Shown: positions 1 to 6,833 of the stretch, one piece after another
How positions within the stretch are numbered: the stretch's first letter is position 1
Layout of the letters: each line of letters starts with the position of its first letter
Assembly: GCA_025356715.1 (NCBI GenBank)
Contig: JANXRU010000215.1
Coordinates: forward strand, 1-14,917
DNA length: 14,917 bases
Direction of reading: 5' to 3'
From: Bacteroidota bacterium
GTDB taxonomy: Bacteria > Bacteroidota > Bacteroidia > B-17B0 > B-17BO
Made by a program: the position numbers and the translations under genes
Notes under the pieces: model-generated
Databases searched by the model: none
What the model saw: the letters and a program-made list of their open reading frames with translations, nothing else
What the model was told of the DNA's origin: nothing

Positions 1-1283
1 ACGATGCCTTGGTAGTTAAAAATACCAACTGATTGTTTGCCAGCAAACATGATCCCAATTAAGAGTGTATAAACTGGTAGCCTTGCAGAGCAACTAATTA
101 AAGGTGTTACTAAAATAGTGATGATGCGATCTTTCCAATTACTAATAGTACGCGCACTCATAATAGAAGGAACGGCACAAGCTACAGAGCTTATCATGGG
201 AATAACTGATTTTCCGTTTAAGCCAAAGCGACGCATCACTTTATCTAAAATAAAACTGGCACGTGCCATATAACCTGTATCTTCAAGAATAGCAATAAAG
301 AAAAACAATAACGCAATTTGAGGAACAAACACCACGACCCCACTAATGCCCGCCAACACACCATTTACAAACAAATCGTTTAATTGTCCTTTAGGTAATG
401 ACGTTGCTGTTAAATTCATTAAATAAGCAAACCCTTCTTCTATCCATGTCATAGGATATTCTGCTATGAAAAAGATAAATTGAAAAATGATGAAAAGTAT
501 GACAAAGAAAAAGGCGAAGCCAAAAACCTTATGCGTAAAAAAAGCGTCAAGCTTGTGAGTCGTACTTTTTAATAATTGTTCGGGTTGTTTCACACATTTA
601 GCGAGGATATAATTGAGTTTTGAAAAACGATAAATATTATCCTCTAGTTCAAATTCTTTTAACAAAATTTTCGCATTACTATTTTGAAATTGCGATTGGA
701 TAAGGCTTTCGTAAGTGCTAAATTGAGGCAGTATTTTGTTAATGGTTTGAAAATTATATAGTACCGTATCAGAAACACGAGCGTTAGTGATTGCTAATTT
801 TAAATCTTCAATTCCTTCTTTGCTTCTTGAATTAACCGCAACAACAGGGATTCCCAATAATTTTTCTAACTCTTCGGTGTAAATAGTAATATTGTTTTTT
901 TTGGCTTCATCAATCATGTTTAAAGCCAATACGGTTGGTTTTTTTAAATCAATGATTTGAGTTGCCAGTAATAAATGCCGTTTAAGATTGGAAGAATCAA
1001 CTACAATAACTACCGCGTCTATTTTATCATCAAAATGATTGACTACCGCCTTGCAAGCAACTTCCTCATCCATTGATTTTGGAAATAAACTATAAGTGCC
1101 AGGCAAATCTGTTACTTTATATTTAGTTTGATTAAACGTATAAGCGCCAACACTCTTGTCAACCGTTACTCCTGGGTAATTGCCTGTTTTTTGATTTAAG
1201 CCCGTTAAGGAGTTAAACAAGGTTGATTTACCGCTATTGGGATTGCCTAATAAAGCAACAGATATGTTGTTAGATTTAGACAT
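1..1283 (-). CDS. feoB: Ferrous iron transporter FeoB, N-terminal part (truncated by window edge)
   Basis: Inner-membrane Fe(II) uptake permease with a cytosolic G-protein domain. The first 427 residues are present and the C-terminus lies beyond the left edge. Reading the minus strand from the ATG at 1281-1283 gives an open frame with a complete G domain: G1 GNPNSGKST at residues 13-21, the G2 region GNYPGVTVD at 34-42, G3 DLPG at 59-62 and G4 NMID at 122-125. A helical linker follows, then membrane segments from about residue 249. The first gate motif (ACAVPSIMSART, about 363-374) and the nearby SCSARLPVYTLLIG stretch are typical of FeoB. The Cys-containing GFGC form seen in enterobacterial FeoB is replaced by SSVACAVP, which I recall as usual in Bacteroidota. 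The start overlaps the end of feoA by 8 bases, so translation is probably coupled and the two form one operon. FeoA is separate here, whereas Bacteroides species often have it fused to FeoB. Identification is firm. Confidence 0.97.
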   Translation of the reverse strand, partial: MSKSNNISVALLGNPNSGKSTLFNSLTGLNQKTGNYPGVTVDKSVGAYTFNQTKYKVTDLPGTYSLFPKSMDEEVACKAVVNHFDDKIDAVVIVVDSSNLKRHLLLATQIIDLKKPTVLALNMIDEAKKNNITIYTEELEKLLGIPVVAVNSRSKEGIEDLKLAITNARVSDTVLYNFQTINKILPQFSTYESLIQSQFQNSNAKILLKEFELEDNIYRFSKLNYILAKCVKQPEQLLKSTTHKLDAFFTHKVFGFAFFFVILFIIFQFIFFIAEYPMTWIEEGFAYLMNLTATSLPKGQLNDLFVNGVLAGISGVVVFVPQIALLFFFIAILEDTGYMARASFILDKVMRRFGLNGKSVIPMISSVACAVPSIMSARTISNWKDRIITILVTPLISCSARLPVYTLLIGIMFAGKQSVGIFNYQGI

Positions 1284-1530
1284 CGCAATTTGCTACGTTA
1301 TTTTCAGGATTTAATTTAACCATAACGGCTGAGGCTTCTTCTTTGCGCATACTTAGTAAGTAGCCAGAAACCTCAATAGCGATAGGGTCTCCGAAAGGAG
1401 CAATGGTTACTAATTTTATTTTTTCGCCTGGAATACAACCCATTTCGATAAACTTACGCGACAAAAATTCATCCGTAAATTCTATGATAGTGGCGGTTTG
1501 CCCAATTTTTAAATGATTGAGGGTTGTCAT
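1276..1530 (-). CDS. feoA: Ferrous iron transport accessory protein FeoA
   Basis: Small cytosolic SH3-like protein that supports the FeoB iron permease. The 84 residues match the family's usual length and pattern: an N-terminal LxxLxIGQTATI strand, the KFIEMGCIPG turn (about residues 26-35), APFGDPIAIEVSGYLLSMRKEEA in the second half (about 44-66), and a short variable tail. It is the first gene of feoAB; its last codons overlap the feoB start in another frame by 8 bases. No clear Shine-Dalgarno is seen upstream, as is common in Bacteroidota. A TATATTTA sequence on the minus strand (1542-1549), 11 bases before the ATG, resembles a -7 box but has no good -33 partner. No Fur box was recognised by eye, so iron control cannot be shown here. 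Confidence 0.95.
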   Translation of the reverse strand: MTTLNHLKIGQTATIIEFTDEFLSRKFIEMGCIPGEKIKLVTIAPFGDPIAIEVSGYLLSMRKEEASAVMVKLNPENNVANCDV

Positions 1531-1600
1531 AAATAAGCTAATAAATATAGCATTTATTTAAAACTGGAAGCATACCTTAAATGTGGTATAGATAAAAGAG

Positions 1601-1916
1601 CTAATTAGAGTTTACTCAAAAAGTTCTTTTTTATTATTTTCTTTTTTCCTTGACGAAAAAAGAAACAAAAAAGTCAAGGACGAACGCCATATTTCTATTT
1701 TATGCCCACAAAATGCCTTCGCTCTAATTACTATAAAATAAAAATTTCGCTCCGTTCGTCCACGCCTACCGCACAATTACTAACGTATGAGAACTTTGCT
1801 AAGTTTTACTACAAAGATTATTGCTGGTTTTTCATAATAACCTTGCACTTAAAATAAATCAGTTTAAAAGTATTGATTTATTTGATGATTTAGTAATTTG
1901 AGTGAACTCTAATTAA
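1601..1916. repeat. Candidate non-coding element bounded by 20-bp imperfect inverted repeats
   Basis: This accounts for most of the gap between feoA and purQ, which has no credible gene. The left end (1601-1620, ctaattagagtttactcaaa) and right end (1897-1916) are inverted copies matching at 18 of 20 positions. Each end also holds a small internal palindrome (GAGT-2-ACTC). Inside are nested inverted repeats: TTTCTTTTTTC/GAAAAAAGAAA (1638-1648/1655-1665), TCCTTGAC/GTCAAGGA (1647-1654/1673-1680) and GGACGAACG/CGTTCGTCC (1678-1686/1753-1761). The form suggests a small non-autonomous repeat (MITE-like) or a structured intergenic repeat. I could not identify a clear target-site duplication, and the boundaries are inferred only from the inverted ends. 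Confidence 0.5.
1638..1680. repeat. AT-rich hairpin core, copy A of a dispersed Bacteroidota-type repeat
   Basis: An 11-bp perfect inverted repeat (1638-1648/1655-1665) with a 6-base loop overlaps a second 8-bp one (1647-1654/1673-1680). The two stems are mutually exclusive. The plus-strand text CTTTTTTCCTTGACGAAAAA is closely similar to the minus strand of the core at 2900-2944, so the two are diverged copies in opposite orientation. Sequences of this style are familiar to me from other Bacteroidota genomes, but I cannot name a family. Confidence 0.55.
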
Positions 1917-1929
1917 GAAAGTAAAAGTT

Positions 1930-1959
1930 AGTAAAAAAATTTAGGCACTTACAAGTGCC
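1930..1959 (-). terminator. Intrinsic terminator overlapping the end of purQ
   Basis: On the minus strand the last purQ codons read GGCACTTGTAAGTGCC (1944-1959), a 7-bp GC-containing stem with a 2-base loop. The inner pairs may open to give a 5-bp stem with a larger loop. The stop codon TAA follows at once, and then a run of seven T (1933-1939). Stem plus T-run is the layout of a factor-independent terminator, and it would end purQ transcription before feoA. It is inferred from sequence only. Confidence 0.6.
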
Positions 1960-2636
1960 GCCTTCAAAATGCTTTCAAATAAGCTTTTCCCGTCGGTGTT
2001 TCCTAATAATTCATCAGCAGCACGTTCAGGGTGAGGCATCATACCAAACACATTTTTAGTAGCATTACAAACACCTGCTATGTTTTCAGAAGCACCGTTA
2101 GGATTTGCATCATCAGTAATAGCACCATTTTCATCGCAGTATTTAAATAATATTTGCCCATTTTTATTTAGGTTAGCTAAAGTTTCTGCATCTGCAAAGA
2201 ATTTACCTTCGCCATGCGCAATAGGTATTTTAAGGGCTTGTGCAGGAACAGAATTAGTTAATTGAGTGTTATTATTTTCTGCTTTAATGAATACGTTTTT
2301 GCAAATAAATTTACGAGAGGTATTGTGTAATAAGGCTCCAGGTAATAAGCCACTTTCGCATAAAATTTGAAAACCGTTACATACACCAAATACAAAACCG
2401 CCATTTTCGGCATGTTTCATAATGCTTGTCATAATAGGAGAAAAGCGAGCGATAGCGCCACTTCTTAAATAATCACCATAAGAAAAGCCACCTGGTAAAA
2501 CGATATGAGTACACCCTTCAAGGTCGGTATTTTTATGCCATAACTTAATGGTTTCTTGTTTTAAAATGTCTCTTAAAACATATACCATATCTTCATCGCA
2601 ATTAGAGCCAGGGAATACTACAACACCAAATTTCAT
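1941..2636 (-). CDS. purQ: Phosphoribosylformylglycinamidine synthase, glutaminase subunit PurQ
   Basis: Class I glutamine amidotransferase that releases ammonia from glutamine for the PurL synthetase, making FGAM in de novo purine synthesis (cytosolic; with PurL and PurS). The 231 residues match the family length. Visible hallmarks are the N-terminal GVVVFPGSNCDED, the oxyanion region LPGGFSYGDYLRSGAIA (about 47-63), nucleophile Cys86 in GVCNGFQ, PIAHGEGKF in the middle, and the His202/Glu204 pair in MMPHPERA that completes the triad. Start at ATG 2634-2636; only an A-rich AAGAAAA lies upstream. No other pur gene is visible next to it. It is flanked by two non-coding repeat-rich stretches, which suggests a single-gene transcript, supported by the terminator at its end. 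Confidence 0.97.
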   Translation of the reverse strand: MKFGVVVFPGSNCDEDMVYVLRDILKQETIKLWHKNTDLEGCTHIVLPGGFSYGDYLRSGAIARFSPIMTSIMKHAENGGFVFGVCNGFQILCESGLLPGALLHNTSRKFICKNVFIKAENNNTQLTNSVPAQALKIPIAHGEGKFFADAETLANLNKNGQILFKYCDENGAITDDANPNGASENIAGVCNATKNVFGMMPHPERAADELLGNTDGKSLFESILKAALVSA

Positions 2637-2767
2637 TTTTCTTGAATTAAAAATTAATAGGCTATAAAAATATAAAAAATCAGGGAGAATGCCCTTCTAT
2701 TTTTTAACAATTTATACGATTAGTTATTTAGTTTTTAGTCACATGCCTAGAGTTGGTTAATTCGAGC

Positions 2768-2972
2768 GAAGTCGAGAACCCAATTGCTATATTTCGATTT
2801 CGCTTGATGTGACGATTCAGTTAGATGGAAGAAACGATTAAAATAAACCATTGATATGATAAAGCTCAAAGATACAGAGGAGCGGGGCGCATATTTTTGA
2901 CTTGTCCTTTTTGATTACTTTTTTCGACTAAGGAAAAAAGTAATAAAGAATAAAAGAAGGGTTCTCGACTTC
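2768..2972. repeat. Candidate non-coding element bounded by 14-bp perfect inverted repeats
   Basis: This occupies about half of the 424-base gap between purQ and the amidohydrolase, where I see no gene. GAAGTCGAGAACCC (2768-2781) and GGGTTCTCGACTTC (2959-2972) are exact inverted copies. Between them, ATTACTTTTTTC (2914-2925) and GAAAAAAGTAAT (2933-2944) form a perfect 12-bp hairpin with a 7-base loop. Right next to the element, TCCCGA/TCGGGA (2973-2978/2985-2990) forms another short hairpin. The segment 2761-2825 has GAGCGAAGTCGAG and TTCGCTTGATGTGACG strings of a kind common in Flavobacteria-like intergenic repeats. Boundaries are inferred; no target-site duplication was identified. Confidence 0.5.
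2900..2944. repeat. AT-rich hairpin core, copy B (inverted relative to copy A)
   Basis: Read on the minus strand this is CTTTTTTCCTTAGTCGAAAA followed by AAGTAATCAAAAAGGACAAG. This aligns with the plus-strand copy at 1641-1680 with only a few changes and small gaps. The 12-bp perfect hairpin (2914-2925/2933-2944) is the strongest AT-rich hairpin in the window. It lies too far from the end of either neighbouring gene to be an obvious terminator. Confidence 0.55.
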
Positions 2973-3060
2973 TCCCGACAACTATCGGGACAAATTGACA
3001 ACAATTTTTTGTACGATTAATTATCTCTTCAAAAAACCAACAACTTAACTCAAACTACTT

Positions 3061-6000
3061 CTATAAACCACTCTCTTCGCTATCGCAATGAAACTTGTTT
3101 TGTTTTTTAGCTACTGATTTAATCACTTTAGTGCCTTTGTTTTTTTCTGCAATTAATTTGGCGATTATACGGGCGCGTTCTTTCTGAATGTCCGTGCGGA
3201 GTTTCGCATCATCATTCACGTCAAAATAAATTTGTCCGTCAATAATAGTTGTATTTACTTTTGCATATACGCTTAATGGGTTATCTGTCCAAAGCACTAA
3301 ATCTGCCACTTTACCAACTTTTATACTTCCTACTTTATTATCAATATGCAACATTTTAGCTGGATTTAAGGTAACTAACTTTAAAGCCTGTACTTCCGAA
3401 AGGCCACCGTATTTTATAGATTTTGCTGCTTCTTGATTTAAGCGTCTCCCCATTTCAGCATCATCGCTGTTAATTGCCGTGTTAACGCCTATTTTAGTAA
3501 GCATCGCTGCATTATAAGGAATAGCATCCATTACTTCTAATTTGTAAGCCCACCAATCGGCAAAAGTAGAGGCACTAGCACCATGTGCTTTCATTTTATC
3601 GGCTACTTTATACCCTTCTAAAATATGTGTAAACGTGTTGACTTTAAATTTCATACTGTCTGCTACATGCATTAACATATTCACTTCGCTTTGCACATAA
3701 CTATGGCAAGTAATAAAACGCTTGTTATCAAGAATTTCAGCTATAGCGTCTAAATCTAAATCTTTGCGAGGCGAAACAATTTTATTTTTTTCAATATCTT
3801 TTGGTGATAGTTTTCCAAAACTTTCCATTGCTTTTTTATAAGCCTTAGCTCTTGTAAAATAATCATAATACAATTGTTCTACACCCATACGCGTTTGTGG
3901 AAACCTTGCTAAATCAGGATTTATACCGTTAGAGTGTTTAACGTTTTCTCCTAAGGCAAATTTGATAAACCCATCTGCTTTTTCGTATTTAAATTCGTCA
4001 GGGTTTAGTCCCCAACGTAATTTTATGAGACAGCTCTGGCCGCCAATCGGATTGGCAGAACCGTGAAGTAACTGCGCGGTTGTTACACCACCTGCTAACT
4101 GCCTATAAATGTTGATGTCATCAGGATTAATGACATCACTCATCCGAACTTCTGCACTACTTGCATCAGCACCTTCGTTTACACTAAATAACGCGATGTG
4201 GGAATGTTCGTCAATAATACCTGGCGTTAAGTGCATACCTTTACCATCAATGGTTTTAGCAAAGGCTAATTTAGGAGCATCAATATTTGGAGCAATGCGC
4301 ACAATTCTTCCTTCTGTAATATAAACATCAGATTCTTTTAAAATAGAGTCTTGTTCGTTTGTCCAAATAGTTACGTTTTTAATTAAAATGGCATCGTAAC
4401 GGTTTTTAAATTTCCCCCAAGTATCTTTCAAAAAACCAACACTGTTTGGTTGAGGCTCTCCATAAGCGGAAAAGGGATAATATACTTCCCCAATATTTAA
4501 TTTTGGTTTATCTTTTGCGCTTACACTTTTTGGTTTAGTAGTATCCGCAATTTGTATCTGCATTAAGGTAAAGTTAGCCCATGCTCCATCTGCATACTGG
4601 CCAGTTCCTTTAAATTCTTTTAACGACTCGTTATAGTTGCCTGATAAGCGAACAATTAATGTGGTATCATAAGGGAAGCTTAGCGTAATTAAATTGTTTT
4701 TGAATTGTAAATTGATTTTAGCTTTAGCGCTGTCTTTTAGATACACAAACCCACCATAATTATCCTGGTCTTTTGTTACATCCATTTTATAAGTATTTTT
4801 ATCTAATACTAATTTGTAAGCCCCTTTAATTTCTGGTATAGATAAATCGCGATAAGCATGCTTAATGCCATTACTCCATGTTTCATATATCATAGCATCT
4901 TCATCAAATATATTGGTTGACGAGATGAAAAAATTAGCATACATCCCTTGTTTTAAAGCACCGATTTTATCTTGCATGCCAATAAAATTAGCAGGATTAG
5001 CTGTTAATGCCTTTAAAGCTGTTTTTTCTGAAAGACCATATTTAATTGCCTTTCGCAAGTTTTTTAAGAAATCAGATTTGTTTTTTAAATCGGCACTTGT
5101 GACGCAAAATTGAACGGCATTTTTTTCGAGCATCGCTAAATTCACAGGAGCCATTTCCCAATGTTTCAAATCACTTAACGATGCTTGTTCTGCATCATAA
5201 GGATCTTCTACATCCAAAGCTTCTGGATAATTAATAGGTATAATAAATTTCGAAAAGGTGTTTTGTATATCGTATAATCGTTGGTATTCGTTACCCCCAC
5301 CTTTAATGATGTATTTTACTTTAAATTCATCTCCAATTTTTTTGCCTCGTATGTCGTTGTATTTATCGCCACCTTCAAAAATAGAGGGTAATTCTTGTAA
5401 TTTATTAAAGGCTTCTAATGTGATATTGTACTCTGTTTTGGTTTCATTTGTTTTATACCAAGCGGCGTCATAATAGGTTTGACGAAGTAAGGCAACAGCC
5501 CCCATTAATGATTCTGGATAATCTTGCGGAGAAGTTCCTTTATTAAATGAATAAAAACCAGCAGCTTTATCTTTTAAAATACTTTCGTTTTCTTTTGCGT
5601 TTGCTAAAAAAACCAAAGCACCACTTCCTCTAACAATGCCGTCTTTACTAGAAGTTAAAACCGTTGCAAAGCCTTGTTTGCGTAACTCGTCGGCTTTAGC
5701 TTGATTATGTAAAAATAGTTTCTGCGCTTCTACTTCGCTTTTAATAGCTTGATTCCAACCATAAGCCCCTTTTTTTGGCGCATCCGCATAGTCTGTTTTT
5801 TTTGCTTCAGGCATTCCGTAATCACTATATAAATCAATAAATGCTGGGTAAATATGTTTTCCTTTTAAATCCATACTAATGGCTTCTTTAGGGATTTCTA
5901 GTTTTTCGCCAAAGCGAATGACTTTACCATCTTGCACCAATAAAGAAGCATTAAGTATGGTTACATCCGCATCTACGTGAAGCGTACAATTTGTAAATGC

Positions 6001-6108
6001 ATATAAGGTGTGTGTTTCGTTAGGGGCACCATTACTTGGAAAGGTGGTTTGTCCGTTTACAACAGTAGAAGAAATTAGTAGAAAAAGTAGAAGAAAGATT
6101 TTTTGCAT
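3061..6108 (-). CDS. Secreted tandem amidohydrolase (degenerate first domain, intact second domain)
   Basis: Predicted exported metal-dependent hydrolase, 1015 residues from the ATG at 6106-6108. Residues 1-20 (MQKIFLLLFLLISSTVVNGQ) are a signal peptide. Residues of about 36-435 form a first amidohydrolase-like domain in which the metal-binding HxH motif is lost: DLYSD at 92-96 stands where the second domain has DEHSH. A beta-rich linker of about 140 residues follows. The second domain (from about 575) keeps the likely metal ligands: HSH at 635-637, His802 in CHSY, His828 in THILEGYK and Asp882 in NSDDAE. It ends with the usual AKMLHIDNKVGSIKVGKVAD and LVLWTDNPL strands. The family is imidazolonepropionase/dihydroorotase-like; the substrate cannot be told from sequence. 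An upstream in-frame TTG at 6124-6126 would add six residues. I reject it because it breaks the signal-peptide pattern and abuts the promoter -7 box. It is divergent from the cytochrome gene. Confidence 0.88.
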   Translation of the reverse strand: MQKIFLLLFLLISSTVVNGQTTFPSNGAPNETHTLYAFTNCTLHVDADVTILNASLLVQDGKVIRFGEKLEIPKEAISMDLKGKHIYPAFIDLYSDYGMPEAKKTDYADAPKKGAYGWNQAIKSEVEAQKLFLHNQAKADELRKQGFATVLTSSKDGIVRGSGALVFLANAKENESILKDKAAGFYSFNKGTSPQDYPESLMGAVALLRQTYYDAAWYKTNETKTEYNITLEAFNKLQELPSIFEGGDKYNDIRGKKIGDEFKVKYIIKGGGNEYQRLYDIQNTFSKFIIPINYPEALDVEDPYDAEQASLSDLKHWEMAPVNLAMLEKNAVQFCVTSADLKNKSDFLKNLRKAIKYGLSEKTALKALTANPANFIGMQDKIGALKQGMYANFFISSTNIFDEDAMIYETWSNGIKHAYRDLSIPEIKGAYKLVLDKNTYKMDVTKDQDNYGGFVYLKDSAKAKINLQFKNNLITLSFPYDTTLIVRLSGNYNESLKEFKGTGQYADGAWANFTLMQIQIADTTKPKSVSAKDKPKLNIGEVYYPFSAYGEPQPNSVGFLKDTWGKFKNRYDAILIKNVTIWTNEQDSILKESDVYITEGRIVRIAPNIDAPKLAFAKTIDGKGMHLTPGIIDEHSHIALFSVNEGADASSAEVRMSDVINPDDINIYRQLAGGVTTAQLLHGSANPIGGQSCLIKLRWGLNPDEFKYEKADGFIKFALGENVKHSNGINPDLARFPQTRMGVEQLYYDYFTRAKAYKKAMESFGKLSPKDIEKNKIVSPRKDLDLDAIAEILDNKRFITCHSYVQSEVNMLMHVADSMKFKVNTFTHILEGYKVADKMKAHGASASTFADWWAYKLEVMDAIPYNAAMLTKIGVNTAINSDDAEMGRRLNQEAAKSIKYGGLSEVQALKLVTLNPAKMLHIDNKVGSIKVGKVADLVLWTDNPLSVYAKVNTTIIDGQIYFDVNDDAKLRTDIQKERARIIAKLIAEKNKGTKVIKSVAKKQNKFHCDSEESGL

Positions 6109-6127
6109 AAAATGAATATTAGTCAAA

Positions 6128-6135
6128 CAAATATA
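6128..6135 (-). promoter_or_regulatory. Promoter -7 box for the amidohydrolase gene
   Basis: TATATTTG on the minus strand fits the Bacteroidota -7 consensus TAnnTTTG exactly. A T-run (6154-6158) lies 18 bases upstream in place of a full TTTG -33 element. Transcription would start near 6121, leaving a leader of about 13 bases before the ATG at 6108. Confidence 0.55.
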
Positions 6136-6191
6136 ACATTATAGCTTATTTATAAAAATCAGATTGCGTCTTTTAATTAAAGATTATTTGT

Positions 6192-6199
6192 TAATTTTG
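6192..6199 (+). promoter_or_regulatory. Promoter -7 box for the cytochrome c-hflX pair
   Basis: TAATTTTG matches TAnnTTTG and lies 22 bases before the ATG at 6222. The -33 element is poor: TTG at 6164-6166 is too far, and only TTTT at 6171-6174 is at an acceptable distance. Inferred from consensus only. Confidence 0.45.
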
Positions 6200-6221
6200 A
6201 GAAACAAAAATTAAAACAGTT

Positions 6222-6827
6222 ATGGCTACAGGCATGCTTCATTCACACACCCTTTTTGTGGTGCTTTTTACACTCATTTATTTAATTAAAACCATTTTAT
6301 TATTGAGTGATAAAGATGAGCTTTTAGAAAAATTTAAGAAAAAAACAAAAGTGCTTGAAATGATTGTCAGTTTTGGTTTTTTAGCGACTGGTATTTATTT
6401 AATGGCTCGCTTGCCCGAAATAAATATGTTTTTAATAATTAAAATCATATTAGTACTAGCTTCTATACCACTAGCAGTAGTAGGCTATAAAAAGAAAAAT
6501 AAAGTCTTGGCAACATTATCATTTTTCTTAATTATTGTAGCATTTGGTTTAGCCCAAAAAGCTAAAAACGAAAAGGCTGGACATCAAATAGCGGCTGCGA
6601 GTGGCAAAGAAATTTTTGAAGAAAAATGCGCATTATGTCATGGAAGCAATGGAAAGCTTGGCGTAAGTGGTGCTAAAGATTTATCTGTTTCTGTTTTAGA
6701 CCATAAAAACATTGTGGCTATTATTACAGATGGTAAAAACACGATGGCTTCGTATAAAGCCGTATTATCGCTCGAACAAATTGAGGCGGTTGCAAGCTAT
6801 ATTGAATCTGATTTAAAAGGGAAGTAA
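6222..6827 (+). CDS. SirB-like membrane protein fused to a cytochrome c domain
   Basis: A 201-residue membrane-anchored c-type cytochrome, probably an electron carrier facing the periplasm. Residues of about 8-112 hold four hydrophobic segments (9-28, 46-62, 68-88, 95-112). Their pattern, with HSHTLFVVLF at the start and IPLAVVGYKKKNKVLATLS before the last helix, resembles the SirB family. After a short linker comes a small class I cytochrome c domain: the haem-binding motif CALCH at 136-140 and Met175 in GKNTMASY as the likely sixth iron ligand. The redox partner is unknown. HflX begins 6 bases after the stop, so the two are probably co-transcribed, although no functional link is known to me. 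The SirB label is from recall of the family pattern; the cytochrome domain is clear. Confidence 0.85.
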   Translation: MATGMLHSHTLFVVLFTLIYLIKTILLLSDKDELLEKFKKKTKVLEMIVSFGFLATGIYLMARLPEINMFLIIKIILVLASIPLAVVGYKKKNKVLATLSFFLIIVAFGLAQKAKNEKAGHQIAAASGKEIFEEKCALCHGSNGKLGVSGAKDLSVSVLDHKNIVAIITDGKNTMASYKAVLSLEQIEAVASYIESDLKGK

Positions 6828-6833
6828 TTTATA

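Noticed and set aside
1690..1860. Possible small gene in the feoA-purQ gap
   Set aside because: Frames are short and broken by stops, with no plausible start or ribosome site; the sequence is dominated by inverted repeats.
2637..2767. Possible purine riboswitch upstream of purQ
   Set aside because: No conserved purine or PRPP/ppGpp aptamer core was recognised; only a weak 4-bp AGGG/CCCT hairpin is present near 2682-2695.
4109..5473. Three plus-strand open frames inside the amidohydrolase gene (4109-4324, 4865-5113, 5258-5473)
   Set aside because: They lie antisense to a gene with clear domain structure, have no recognisable domains and no promoter or ribosome site.
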